This document shows, piece by piece, positions 42,801 to 56,306 of a stretch of DNA of 64,000 nt. The position numbers were made by a program, and so were the translations under genes. The first letter of the stretch is position 1, and each line of letters starts with the position of its first letter. The notes under the pieces are model-generated. The model did not search any database. It worked only from the letters and a program-made list of their open reading frames with translations, and was not told where the DNA came from. The DNA comes from Telopea speciosissima (lineage: Eukaryota; Streptophyta; Magnoliopsida; Proteales; Proteaceae). The DNA lies in assembly GCF_018873765.1 (NCBI RefSeq), contig NC_057916.1:11178001-11242000 (forward strand), in the 5' to 3' direction.

Positions 42801-45201
42801 CCGGTGTATGAGTGTATCCAGCTGCCTAGTGTAGTGGAAGATATCGTATATTCCACATTTATTTCATAGGAAGGCCTGTGGCTGTGGATTGTACAACGAA
42901 CTGGTTGAAACTAACTGGTTCAGCACAGATGGAACCCAACCATTATCGATTTGTTTTCAAATGAGATCAATGGAATTGGAAAATCGGACCAAATTGAGAC
43001 TAGATCAATAGTAATCTGATAAGAAATCAAAACTAATAAAATCAGGATTTTCCACAGTATAGGATAAATGACTGCCCCACCCCCATGAAAGGCAGAAATC
43101 CCCATGCGCTCCCCCACAAAGAATGACCCTTCAAAATTGATATTTCATTAACAATTTGGTTTCCGATTGACCTAATCACACATTGAAACTGGTTCAACTT
43201 AATCAAAATCAAACCAAACCAATCGATTGATACCATTAGATCTACTCTCTAGGACATTAGCGGATATAATAGGGAAGAAGCCAAATTTCGGAACTGGCGA
43301 TTCGCTTGGTCCCACAGTCCCACTAGATAAGACAAACAGGGATGTCATAGGCCCGCATTATCGCAACGGCTCAAAAAATCGATGGCTTCTTCTTCTTCTT
43401 CATTAACTGCTCCCATCACCCACCACCGTTAGTTTAACTTCTGTAACTTTCTCCCTTTTCAATCTCGAAAACTTATATTTTTTTTAACAGAAATGGAAGA
43501 TTAGGAATATCCTTTTTGGAGTAGACATTAGAGAATAGACGTTAAAGAACAAACCAGTTCCGAACTTTCGGTCCTGGGGCTCCACTGGCTCAGATCGGGA
43601 AGACGACACAATCTTAGGCCCTCAGGGCTCAGCCTTCTCTCTCTCTCTGTAGAGCAACGTACCGTAAACTGCGGGACTTGAACCATTAGTGGAAAGAAGC
43701 CGAAGGAAGAAGAAGAGATATTGGTTGAAGAACAAATGGAAGGAAAAGAAATGCTGCTTCTGACGCTCGTTTCGTCCTAAAGAGTAAAAACCCAAAAGGG
43801 TTTTCATTTTTAAGAGTACTAAAGTTCGGGGCTCCTGCTTCTCCAGATAATAGAGATCTGCTACTGCTGCTGCGGCTAAGTGTAGCGGTAAATGTTCCTC
43901 CTTTGAATCATCTACCATTTTAAGACATTTGCTGCTCAAGCAGTAGTATTTGGGTTCTTTCTGGTTTGGGTGCTGCTTATATTATTTCACCTTTTTCTTT
44001 TTCGGGGTTGCTGGACTCTGAGTTGAGTTGGGTTGCTTTTCCTTTTTATGGTTTTGATATTTAACTGATAGGGTGACAACTCTGATGTTTGCTGGGTCCC
44101 CTGGAAAAGTTTTCCTGTAGAATGATAATGCGGTTCAGTATTACAGTTCCGGAGCTTGAAAGTTGCAGGATTTTTACGGCTGTTGGGAATGGCATGTGAT
44201 GATGGGAAGAGTTAGTCTCTGTTTCTCTTTCTCCTCTCCCTTCACCTCCTCCCGCTCCTTCTTGTGTTTTTCCCCCTCCCCTCAAGTTTCTGCGGCTCGA
44301 TACTGATGCCTCCTCAACTTCAAACTGCGCTTTTCTTCTTGTTTTCTTTCTGCGACTCGGTTGCGCTTTCTTGATTTCCATTTTTTTTTTGGGTTTTCCG
44401 GGGGGGGGGGGGGGCGGGGTTGAGGGGATGAGCGTCAAGAAGGATAAATGTGGTTTTCCCCTATTCCTTAAGCTTCCGTTTTCTTCAAGACTCTCGTCCT
44501 CTTTTTCTTTTCTCTTTTTTTTTTTTCCTGTTGTGTGTGGGGTTAGCTGAGCTTGATGTCAAACACCTTCATGACAACCGGTAGGTAGTTCCCCTTATGT
44601 CACGGCGAAAGAGATGGATACCAGACAAATCTCTGTTACTGTGTGGTTCTGGTTACTATAATTACGGAGATTCCCCAACTTGGAAGCCAAAAATGACCCT
44701 GTTTTTGGTCTTTTGATTACTGTAGACTGTAGTGCCACTTTCGTAACTTCTTGGTTAAGATGTCAAAAAGGGTAGAAATTTTGTTCATCTAACAGGGGGA
44801 AAAAGTTAAAAGGGAGGAAAATAACCCATACTGATATTTTTTATTTTTGGGTTTTGTTTTCTGTAACACTTGGGAGTGGGTTTTTTTTTTTTTTAATTCT
44901 TTTTTTCCTCTCCTTGAAATTCCACTTAGGAGAGTGTTGTTTGGTGGGAGTGGAGGTAGTTTACATGGAGTTTCTTTGAAGGGACATTGTTGTTTGTTGT
45001 TGTTGTATTGATGAGGGGATTGAGGGGTGCCTGTCCTTCCTTAAACATTTATTTTTTCATGTACATTGCGCTGGACTCATTGCTCTGTCTTCCTTAGTTT
45101 GACTCCTCTCTACTATTGCAGGTTTTGTGGGTCAGGAAGCAACTAGGGTGTGAACTTTCAAGTTCTCTCTTTTACTCTGTTGCCAGAAGGGGTGGTAAAA
45201 A
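42801..45201 (+). promoter_or_regulatory. Upstream region and probable leader of the ICR gene
   Basis: No coding gene recognised. From about 43380 the plus strand becomes pyrimidine-rich, as in plant leaders. A short ATG-TCTTCT-type frame at 43382 (MASSSSSLTAPITHHR) stops quickly. TATTGCAGGTTTTGTGGGTC at about 45115 looks like an acceptor before the start-codon exon, so a leader intron is likely. Homopolymer runs (G at 44400, T at 44880) make minus-strand Pro-rich ORFs here artefacts. Confidence 0.35.
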
Positions 45202-48200
45202 ATGCAGACGCCGAAAGCAAGGTAATACCCACATTTGTTTTTTTCTACTTTTTTCATTGTTATAGCTTCCTTAAAGCCTCTATCTATGATCAGTAAGTTG
45301 CTTAGTTGAATCCATTGAGGAATTTTGCATTCGAGGTAATTGGTGTTGCATTGGATTCTATCTTCCTACCCGGATTCTTATTTTAATGACCATCTTAATT
45401 TCTTCTTCTGCCCTTGCCGATCGATGTAGGTTGGATTCTTCTTTCTTCTTGTAGTACAGAAGTTGGAAAGGCAGCCTCTTAAACTGCTACTTCTTTCAAA
45501 GGCAGAATCTTTCTTCTTTCTTACTCTTTCCCTATACTCCCTCACCCAGCCCACCCTGGGAAAAATTCAAGCTACATTGTAAACCCTGCTGGTATTTAAT
45601 GGCTTTTGTTATTTTCAGCAATTCCAGTTAATGTGTTTGTTTTTGGCCTTTTTTAATACGCCTTTTTTCCTTTTACATGTGTCTTATTGCTTAGCACTAT
45701 CCATTTGCTCTTATAATGGAAATCCAACTACTTGTGGTTTGAGATTCATTTGGCCAGAAAAAAAAAAAAATCCGAGTTTTGCGTTTTCTCTCCCTCTCCC
45801 CCCCCCCCCTGTTTATAAACAAGTAGTTGTCTTGTCTTGGATTTCAGCAATGGTCTGTATGTAAATTCTGTGATCTAGTGGCACATTGTTGTTGCTATTC
45901 TTCTATTCCCCCCCCCCCCCAAAAAAAAATAAATGCTAATCCTTCTAGTTGCTTGTCCTTGGTTAGACTCGATTCATAAATGGATACGTCAATGAATCAA
46001 GCTACCATAAACCTCTATGTACTCATTGATAGCTTTTCAGAACCAAAAGTATATTTTTCATGAATGCGGTAAATTTTCCTACATATTAATTCATGGATGA
46101 ATCTATGCTTCAGCTCCACAATGCTACTATTGCAGAAACCAACAAACTGGAGGTGTTCATTGTAAATAACCTTTATATGTTGCTTTTCTGTTAGCTGGAT
46201 CTCATTGATTTCTGGATTCTTTTGCTCCTCTCAATGGTGATGATAATTTCCTGGACATGGGTGCAGAAGTTCATCTTCAGAAGGGCCTCAAAGGACATCT
46301 CCAGGGACACCAAAAGCTGCTCGTCGGCTCAAGGCAGCTGGATCAGAATGTGACTCAACTTCTACAAATTCAGCAACCTGGACAACAAAGGATAGAAGCC
46401 TGAAACTCACTGAACGTGTGTCACCTAGAAGCCCGGCTTCTGAGGTACTTACTGTAACTACAGTTCATCATTCTCATGTCCGGGAAGGGAGGGGGTGAAG
46501 AAAACCTTATGTTCTTAATCAAACAAAGATGCAGCAACTTCAAACAGATGATTTATAAAATTGACTGTTTAAGTTGTTTTTTCTGGTTCAACCTTCAACC
46601 TTTATTCCCCCATTGATTTTTAACTGTTTGAGTTTTGCTTGGACACTGGCTGCCTTGGTGTCTGGTTCTAGTTCAACTTACCGGTCCAATCTGTTGTTTA
46701 AAATTAAAATATCTAGAACATCTGGAATAAAATTTACTTTAAAATGCCTGAAGAAAAGTATGTGTTGTGAAAATTTTTAATTTACCTTAATTTCGTATCA
46801 ATGAATAAGATTGCATAATCGGCCAATGTCTCAATCAGCTGGGAAAATAATCACTGTTTATGTTGGAACTGCTATGCTTTGCTCCTTTAAGTTGACGACT
46901 CTTAATTTTAATTGATGACATTCTTTTCTTTTGCCCCCCTCCCCTCCCTTTTCTGTCATTTCGATCATGAGTAGGCTTGTCAAGGCCTCACATCAGTGGT
47001 TCCGTGTCAATGCTCTAGTTTGTGGGTTATATTTGCACTCATTTTGGTTAAATCTTTTATCCTCTTTTTCTTTGCACTGTTTCTATTAGATTTTCCCTCT
47101 CTGTTGTTTCGCGCAGTTCTGAATGTGTGTTAGTTTATCTTCATCGTTCTCATAAAGTTGTTGGAGTTGGAGATTTCTGATACTTACTAAACAACTTTCT
47201 CTCTAAAATCTTCAGAAGAAGCGACCCAGCAGAGTCTCTGAGTTGGAATCTCAACTTGTGCAACTCCAGGAGGATCTGAATAAGGCAAAAGACCAGTTAA
47301 CAACATCTGAGACATGGAAGAGGCTTGCACAGAAGGAAGCCGAAGAGTCCAAGAAGCAGCTCTTAGACATGTCCACAAAGCTTGAAGAGTCCCAGCAGCA
47401 GCTTCTGGAGTTGTCTACTTCTGAGGACTCCCGGGTACATGAGCTCCGTAAAGTCTCTCAAGACCGGGATCGGGCATGGCAGTCCGAACTCGAGGCTCTT
47501 CAGAAGCAACATTCAGTGGACTCAGCTGCCTTATCCTCTGCCATGAATGAAATTCACAGGCTTAGGTTCCAGCTGGAAATGGTTGTGGAGTCTGAGGCTG
47601 CCCAGACCAAGCAGGTAGAAGCTGGAGAATCTGAGCTCCAGAGATTGAAAATTGACCTGGAAGAAACCCTTTTTGTTGTTGAGAACATGAAAGTTCAGCT
47701 CAAAGATTCCAAAGAATCCGAAGCTCAGGCCAAGGCACTGGTTAGTGAAACTCTACTACAACTGGAAACTGCCAAGACAACTGTGGAGATGCTCCGATCA
47801 GATGTTCTTAAATCCAAGGAGGCTTACAACTGCCTTGTTTTGAACTTGGAGCAATCTAGAGCTCAAGTGAATTCGCTTGAAGGACTTATGAGCAAACTTC
47901 AGGCAGACCTAGTTAAGGCTAGCAGCAGCCAAACTGGGGACTCATCAGGAGATGATAGGTCTGCAGGGGAAACTCGGGACCTTGCTGACTCGAATGAGCT
48001 CAGGTTGGAGCTTGATTCTGTGAATTTGGAGATGGGACAGTTAAAGGTGGCACTAGAAGCAGCTGAAGCTAGGTATCAGGAAGAACATATTCAGTACACA
48101 ATGCAGATTCAAAGTGCCTATGAAATGGTTGAGCAAACGAAGTCTGAGGCATGCCTTAGGGTAGCTGAATTGGAGGCAGAGCTAAAGAAAACCAAGGCTT

Positions 48201-48856
48201 ATATTGAAGAGTTGAAAGAAAACCTGATGAATAAGGAAACTAAGTTGCAGAGAATTTCAGAGGAAAATGAGGGACTGAACATGAAGATCAAACAGAACAA
48301 GTCTAGTCAGAGGGAGGATGAACTGGAAGTGGAGTTGCAAAAGTTGAAGGCAGATGCTACTGATTTGAAGGCAAATATGATGGATAAGGAGATAGAATTG
48401 CGGAATATATCGGAGGAGAATGAGTTGCTAGAGTTGGAAATCAAGAAGAGGGAAATGGAGAGGAGTAAAGTGACTGATGAAGCCATCTCTGAGGCAGAGG
48501 CAGCAAGGGCTGCTGAGCGGGAGGCTCTAATGAAAGTTGGCTACATAACACAAGAAGCAGACAAGAGTAGCAAGAGGGCAGCACGTGTCACTGAGCAGCT
48601 GGAGGCAGCACAGGCGGCAAACTCAGAGATGGAGGTTGAGTTGAGGAGGTTGAAGGTGCAATCAGACCAGTGGAGGAAGGCAGCTGAGGCAGCAGCTGCT
48701 TTTTTTTCAACAGGAAATAATGGGAAATTAATGGATAATTATGTTACTGGGAAGATTGGTTCACCCAATTCAGAAGATATGGATGACGACTCACCTAAGA
48801 GAAAGAACAACATGCTAAAGAAGATTGGAGTCTTGTGGAAGAAGGGCCAGAAATAG
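45202..48856 (+). CDS. Interactor of constitutive active ROPs (ICR/RIP) coiled-coil protein
   Basis: Scaffold that binds GTP-loaded ROP GTPases and links them to exocytosis, cell polarity and cortical microtubules. Exons 45202-45221, 46267-46444 and 47216-48856, GT-AG and phase-consistent; 612 aa. Start [16 protein letters not shown] is the family N-terminus. A basic Ser/Pro/Thr-rich segment ([14 protein letters not shown], about 17-30; [20 protein letters not shown] at the exon 2/3 border) precedes a nearly continuous coiled coil (about 72-550). [15 protein letters not shown] and [11 protein letters not shown] are family blocks. [12 protein letters not shown] at 551-562 holds the conserved motif whose Trp is, from memory, needed for ROP binding in Arabidopsis ICR1. 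The C-terminus [14 protein letters not shown] is typical. Two internal segments ([20 protein letters not shown] and [20 protein letters not shown]) look like repeats of one block. Which ICR paralogue is not decided. Confidence 0.93.
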
Positions 48857-50341
48857 AGAAATAGTGTGAGTTAACTGTTATGCTTCTGTTGGGCTGTATC
48901 TTTTACTTCTGCACTGGTTTTTCAATTTTTGACTTGAGATTGAATTGTTGTGTGATAGGTATGTTGGTTGATTGGGCTGGCCATTGCTGTGTATTGGGAG
49001 AAATTTGAAGAGTTGCATGGGGATGACGCCCTCGAGCAAATCCTCTTTGTATAGGTGATAGAGGAAATTAGGAGAACTTATATTTCTCTTTTCCAACTCT
49101 CTGCCTTATTAAGCAATTGGCTTTACAACACTTGTGGAATAATGGCATCAGTAGGTGATTATATATACATGATATGACTGGGGGAAGAGGTAATCTGTTA
49201 AATTTTCATGGCTTTGAGATGGGCAGTGCACCTAAAACATGAGCTGATCAAACTATGTTTTGGATCTTTATATCTCTACATTAGAAAATTGAATTGATCT
49301 GAAACTTAATATACTATATATGTCTATGATGCCACTGATGATCAATTCAAAAAAGGAAAAAGGAAACCTGTCCAGGAGCATGGCCCCTGCATAAACACAA
49401 GGGGGTGCAAAATGGCCACCGTGCTCCCCACAGAGAACTCTCCCCCTTAAAAGCAGGACATGAGATAGGTAAGTAATTAGTTCTGTTCCTACCTATCTCA
49501 TGTCTTGCATTTTTTTGTCCCCGAAAGAATTCCTATACATCTCATGTTTTGCTTTTTAGTTTTGGTCACAATTAGATTAAATCTGTGCCAAATTCTGGAG
49601 AGGTGAGTTTGGGGAGAACAAAAGATTGTCTCTAATACCGTGGGTTGATGGGTGTGAGCCTAAAAAGTGAGAGGTTTAGGGTTTAGATTACATTATGTTC
49701 ATAATGAAGCTCTCTTATTGAGGCTTGGATGGAGATTGCTCTCTTCCCTCAATTCCTTGTGGAATAGGGTTTTAAAGGCTAAATATTTGTTTAAAAATAA
49801 TATTTAGATGATGTATTTTAAACCTGAAAGGGGTTCGTGGGTGTGAAATAGCATTGGTTATATCATTCTCTTGGCAGCCACCTTTGAAACCGGATCATGT
49901 TCTTGTACAAGTATCGTCCAAGGCCCTCTATGGCCATTCCATGTGACTGGCCCTGGAGAGCCTTAGATGGTACTTGTACAAGGACATGATCCACGCTCGC
50001 TACCTTTACATGAAAGAGTTTTTATTTTGCTATTAATTCAAAAAGGGCACCCTTACAACGAGGATAGCTGCTAACTATATTTCATCAACACCATGGGAAT
50101 CCTCTCACTGTGACCCATCTTTCCCTCCGCGTCATTATAGAAGTCTCAATTTGGTCTGTTTTATGAAAGTCTAAAATGCCATCCAAAGTTCAAGCTTTTA
50201 TTGTGGAAATTGTTAAAAAAGGGGTTTCCACTAGCAATAGGATTAATTAAGGGAGATGATTTCAATTCTAGTCACTATTGGTTGAGTCCGATTTTAAAGA
50301 GTTTATGCACCTTTAAGCCCTGTTTAGATGCAGTGAGTTTG
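48857..50341. other. 3' side of the ICR gene and gene-free stretch
   Basis: About 250 bases after the stop are probable 3' untranslated sequence. A family C MITE relic at 49355-49447 keeps CACAAGGGGGTGCAAAATGG and CCCCACAGAGAACTC. A short inverted pair occurs at 49895-49995 (GGATCATGTTCTTGTACAAG, GTACTTGTACAAGGACATGA). No gene seen. Confidence 0.45.
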
Positions 50342-50501
50342 GGAAAATTATCTCCTCAGTTTTCTGCCCGGCCCAGTTTCCCAGTGTCTGTAATAAGGGG
50401 GGGTAAACCCCACCCGGGCAAAGTGATCGGGCATGGGTAGGATGGTCATTCCCCCCCCCCCCTTATTACAGACACTAGGGAACTGGAGGAGACAAAGATC
50501 C
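50342..50501. mobile_element. Mutator-like MITE, family A copy 6
   Basis: Left end GGAAAATTATCTCCTCAGTT; complement of the right end GGATCTTTGTCTCCTCCAGT. Flanked by an exact 9-bp repeat GTGAGTTTG at 50333-50341 and 50502-50510. The arms CCCAGTGTCTGTAATAAGGG and CCTTATTACAGACACTAGGG form a strong hairpin. Contains G and C runs. Best-preserved copy of the family. Confidence 0.9.
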
Positions 50502-50510
50502 GTGAGTTTG

Positions 50511-51930
50511 ACATATGACTGTCCTTCCACCCATTTAGTGGAATAGTTTATAGCAACCAATATGTATTCCGTATTCGTGACCAAATTGGAGGACTTGGGG
50601 AAATGTTTTGGACTGCTCTAATTGAACTTTTAGGGTAAACAATTGGAACTTTTAGGTTAATGCTTAGTTTACTTGCAAATCGCAAATGGGCACTTAAATA
50701 ATTTTGGTTTTGGGTCCAAATCATCCAACTTAGATCCAACATGTCCATTCCATATCTGACCCAATTATTAAATTTATGACGATTCTATGATCAAAATTCA
50801 ATTTAAATAGGTATCGATAGAAATAAATGCTAGATCTATTTGGCTCCTTTTTCTTGCCTAAATAGAAATATGGAGGGGTTGATAACACAAGGGAAGAGTA
50901 CAGTACATAAAAGACCGGATCATAAAATTTGACATGTGATCTATCTAGAAATCGTTTTATTTATCTAACGATTTAGAAAAATTAAATCCCTCCTACCAAA
51001 AAAATAATTTTTAATTCTAACTTGTCTAAGTCATCTAATTTAAATGAATTAGAAAGCCACTTATCAATCCCTCAAGCAAAGTTTTATCTAAAGATTCTAA
51101 ATCAACGATCATGGAGGAGTCAATTCAATTCATGTTTTGAGGCTTATAGAAGTTAAAAAAGGGTGCAACCAACAAAATTATCTCATTTGAAATCTTTACC
51201 ATTAAAGATAACAAGCGGCCTCAACTTCTAGGCTTATTAAACTTTTGATAATCAAGATTTCAAATGAAAGAATTTTATTGGGTCTCTCTCTCTCTCTCTC
51301 TTTTTAATACTGGAAAGCTAGTTTTTTTATTGGAACCAGTCGGCCGTTTTAAACGACGGAATCAAACCAGATTGAAAAGAAGAATGATATTCGGTTTTGA
51401 TTTTGAAAAAATGGAATGTAATTCAGTTCAGGTTCGGTTTTAAAGGTAAAACCATCGGATTGAACCAAATGAATTGAACCGAAAATAAATTAAATCAAAC
51501 TTGAACCGAATAAATAAAAAACAAATAGAAAAGGATTAAGTTTCCCTCCACCCATAGAAGATGGTTCACCCACCATCCTAGGGTTTTAGTGTTCCAAAAT
51601 ACCCTCCCGATACCTTTTCCCGCCCGATCCCATTCATCGTGGGTGGAAGGAAACTCGATCCAATAGAAATCATATAAAAACTGAGTAAAACTGTATAGGT
51701 TGAATCAAAAAGTCATAATTATATAGGAATCGAATTAAATAAAATACATTAGAGCTTAAACGAACCAATTGAGACCCTGAAAATTTGACTTTGTAAATGT
51801 AATTTTTTTTCCCATAAATAAAACCAACATTGAAATATTATTCAGTGAAAATTTTCAAGTAAAATTTTATACTGAAACAAACGGACCTTAGTGAAAGCCT
51901 TGATGGATTAAAGAGTTGGTTTGGTGCTGT
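50511..51930. other. Gene-free stretch upstream of RPS23
   Basis: No gene recognised. Includes a CT run near 51283-51300 and a patch of GAACCAAA/TTCGGTTT words (51340-51520). The MITE at 51538-51656 is listed separately. Confidence 0.4.
51538..51656. mobile_element. MITE-like inverted repeat, family G copy 2
   Basis: Left AAGTTTCCCTCCACCCAT; right GTGGGTGGAAGGAAACT. Interior GGTTCACCCACCATCCTAGG, GTTTTAGTGTTCCAAAATAC as in the other copies. Confidence 0.7.
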
Positions 51931-51934
51931 GCCC

Positions 51935-52103
51935 AGCCCAGCCCGTTTGCTTATGTGTAAGAACTGAGAACCGAGTGGCTACGGACGGTCCAGCTCGGTA
52001 AATTACAGCCGGGGTCGTAGAGTCTATGAGCACGGATCGAGTGAGAGAGCTTTCTCCTCTTATTTAATAAAGGGTGAGTTTTTCATTCTTAGGGTTAGGG
52101 TTT
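51935..52103 (+). promoter_or_regulatory. RPS23 promoter: site II element and telo-box
   Basis: AGCCCA at 51935-51940 (complement TGGGCT) is a site II core, and TTAGGGTTAGGGTTT at 52089-52103 contains a telo-box, followed by TCTTCCGCGG. In plants, telo-boxes near the start of transcription together with site II elements are typical of ribosomal-protein and translation genes. The position, about 90 bases before the start codon, fits. Confidence 0.7.
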
Positions 52104-52189
52104 CTTCCGCGGCTCGCTTGTCTGATTCTTTTTCTTCTCAGAGCAGTCGAGCCTTTGTTTCAGCCGAAGGATCTCTCTATTCAGTCATC

Positions 52190-54268
<2,079 letters not shown>

Positions 54269-55189
54269 TTTAGCATGGGGCTTGTAGTGCCTCCTTTTTT
54301 AGTGTTTTATTGGAGGATGATGCTTTAGCTACTCTTCAGTTGAGTGGATTTTTTGAACTGTTAGTTGCCTATTTTGCAGTATCCAAGCCTGATTTTGGTA
54401 TCAACATTCAGTTTTGTGTTTTCCTGAAGATGGATGGAAATTACTTGGTTTACATTTATTTCGTGCAGCCAAAGTTATATAGTAGATATCTGGAATGCTT
54501 CCTGTGGGGAAAATCCTATTTAAAATCCAGCTAATGTCTGTTCTGTCACTAGAAACAAGCCGTCCAATTTATTAGCCATCTCTGTAGATTGGAAAGGATT
54601 TATTTCTGAGAAATTTACAGGTAAGTTTGGGTTGCTAGGTGCTGCAGCTTTGACAGTGGCTACTGAATTTGATCTGGATCAATCAACTTGAATCACTCCC
54701 AAAAGCCCAAGAATCGGCCCTTCAGATCTGATTACCCAGCTATCTGGACCATGGTTTGTTATCTTAGGAGTGGTATCTTTGGTGGGATCGGATGGATTTA
54801 CCTCTGCTTTTTAAAAAAAATCGGTTTTCCCTACTGACCTTTTGGCCGTACCATTGAATTGGTATTAGATTGGTCAAGATTGGGATTGTTCTTCACTGAT
54901 ATCGATACCAATTCAATTAGAGATTACGTCTTAAGATGCTGCTCTGGATCCATCCAGAGCTTGGTCCCAACAATCCCAATAATCTGCCCTTCGATCTGAA
55001 AACCTAGTTATATGGTCTTAGAAACCCTAGATCGACCGCCGTACATCATCTAGGATTGGGATTGGTCGATTCGACCGATCTGATTCATATTTCTTAAATA
55101 AACAATATTATCAGTGTTATGTGATATTTTATGTGATAGGCAACCAGTTTCTGTAAATAGCTATGATAAAGCTGGTTTCTTTATGTACA
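54269..55189. other. 3' side of RPS23 and family J repeat
   Basis: Probable 3' untranslated sequence to about 54500, then a diverged family J block at 54655-55085 (TCACTGATATCGATACCAAT, GATTGGGATTGGTCGATTCG). No gene. Confidence 0.45.
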
Positions 55190-55403
55190 AAGTTTTCCTC
55201 CACCTAGAGGACTGTTCACAAACCCCTCTTAGGATTTTTGTATGTTTTAAAATACTCTTCCAATTTCTTTGTGTACAAAGTTTTCCTCCACCTAGAGTAC
55301 TGTTCACAAACCCCTCTTAGGATTTTTGTATGTTTTAAAATACTCTTTCAATCCCCATTCCCATTCTCTCCAGCCCCTCGGTGACCATGGGTGGAGGGAA
55401 ACT
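55190..55403. mobile_element. MITE-like inverted repeat, family G copy 3, internally duplicated
   Basis: Left AGTTTTCCTCCACCTAG, right CATGGGTGGAGGGAAACT. The left part is duplicated in tandem: an 88-bp unit at 55176-55263 recurs at 55264-55351 with few changes, so the element has two left ends and one right end. Confidence 0.75.
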
Positions 55404-56306
55404 CGGTCCTTTATTATCATTACCAATACAACATAAAATAATTGGAAAAAGATACACAATCAGTGTGCTGATTCTTTCCCATGCTCCCATATGAATGATA
55501 ACAAAGACCACAGGTTGTTGGTAAACCCTCTCTGATATAATAATTTACCACTTGCAGTCGGACCAAACTTTCTCATTTTCATATAATGCATGCCAAATGA
55601 TCCTTAAAACTCCTTGATACGCATGCAGCATAGCACAGTTTATTCAGATATTGTTTCTTAATTTCTCCTTGTAAAATCTTCCATAGTAACTTGTATTGTA
55701 AAAGAAAATCCCCGCATGAGAGACTTGAGTTCATTATGCTTTTGTAAAATGGGTAGAATTTTTTTTAAGCCTACTATTTTATGTTCAAAATTTATAAATG
55801 AATGGAGAGAAAGTAAAATAGTTCCACTACTTTATTTTAGTTCCAAGCATTTTATGTCAACCAATGGAGCTGTAAATATCGAGTTTGGTAAGCCTGTTCA
55901 AATTATTAGAAACAATCAACTTGAGTAATCATTTGAAGCAGTAATAAGATCATTAGTATTTGCAGATGAGAATAGAGAAGGTGATAGTTTTGAATCAGAC
56001 ATTCCATAAATTTATAATCGAGATTGTCATTGGGGGGTTGCAAATACTGCAGCTACTACGAACATCCAAGTTCACAAGTCACAAGAATTACCCACTAGTT
56101 GCAAGCTAATGAACAGGTTATAAACAGATTATAATTCAGTTGTTCTCTTTAAGCATGCCTTGTGGAAAATACGTTGATGCCTTCTCAACCACCACCGGCA
56201 TGGCTGAATGTTCTGTAGATGCACACAGATAGCGGCTATTGCAGGAGTTCTTTAGAGTGAATGGAATCCTTGAGCTAAGAAGTTCCCTGGGAGCAAAAGA
56301 AGACAA
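55404..56306. other. Gene-free stretch
   Basis: No gene recognised. The last 200 bases are probably 3' untranslated sequence of the minus-strand gene. A 70-aa plus ORF at 55716-55928 includes the words FINEWRESKIVPL and SSKHFMST but I could not match it to a family. Confidence 0.4.

Noticed and set aside
43382..43432. Possible start of a transit-peptide protein (MASSSSSL...)
   Set aside because: Stops after 16 codons and no in-phase donor with a plausible following exon was found.
44061..44438. 125-aa minus-strand Pro/Lys-rich ORF
   Set aside because: Starts in a G homopolymer and follows pyrimidine-rich leader DNA; composition artefact.
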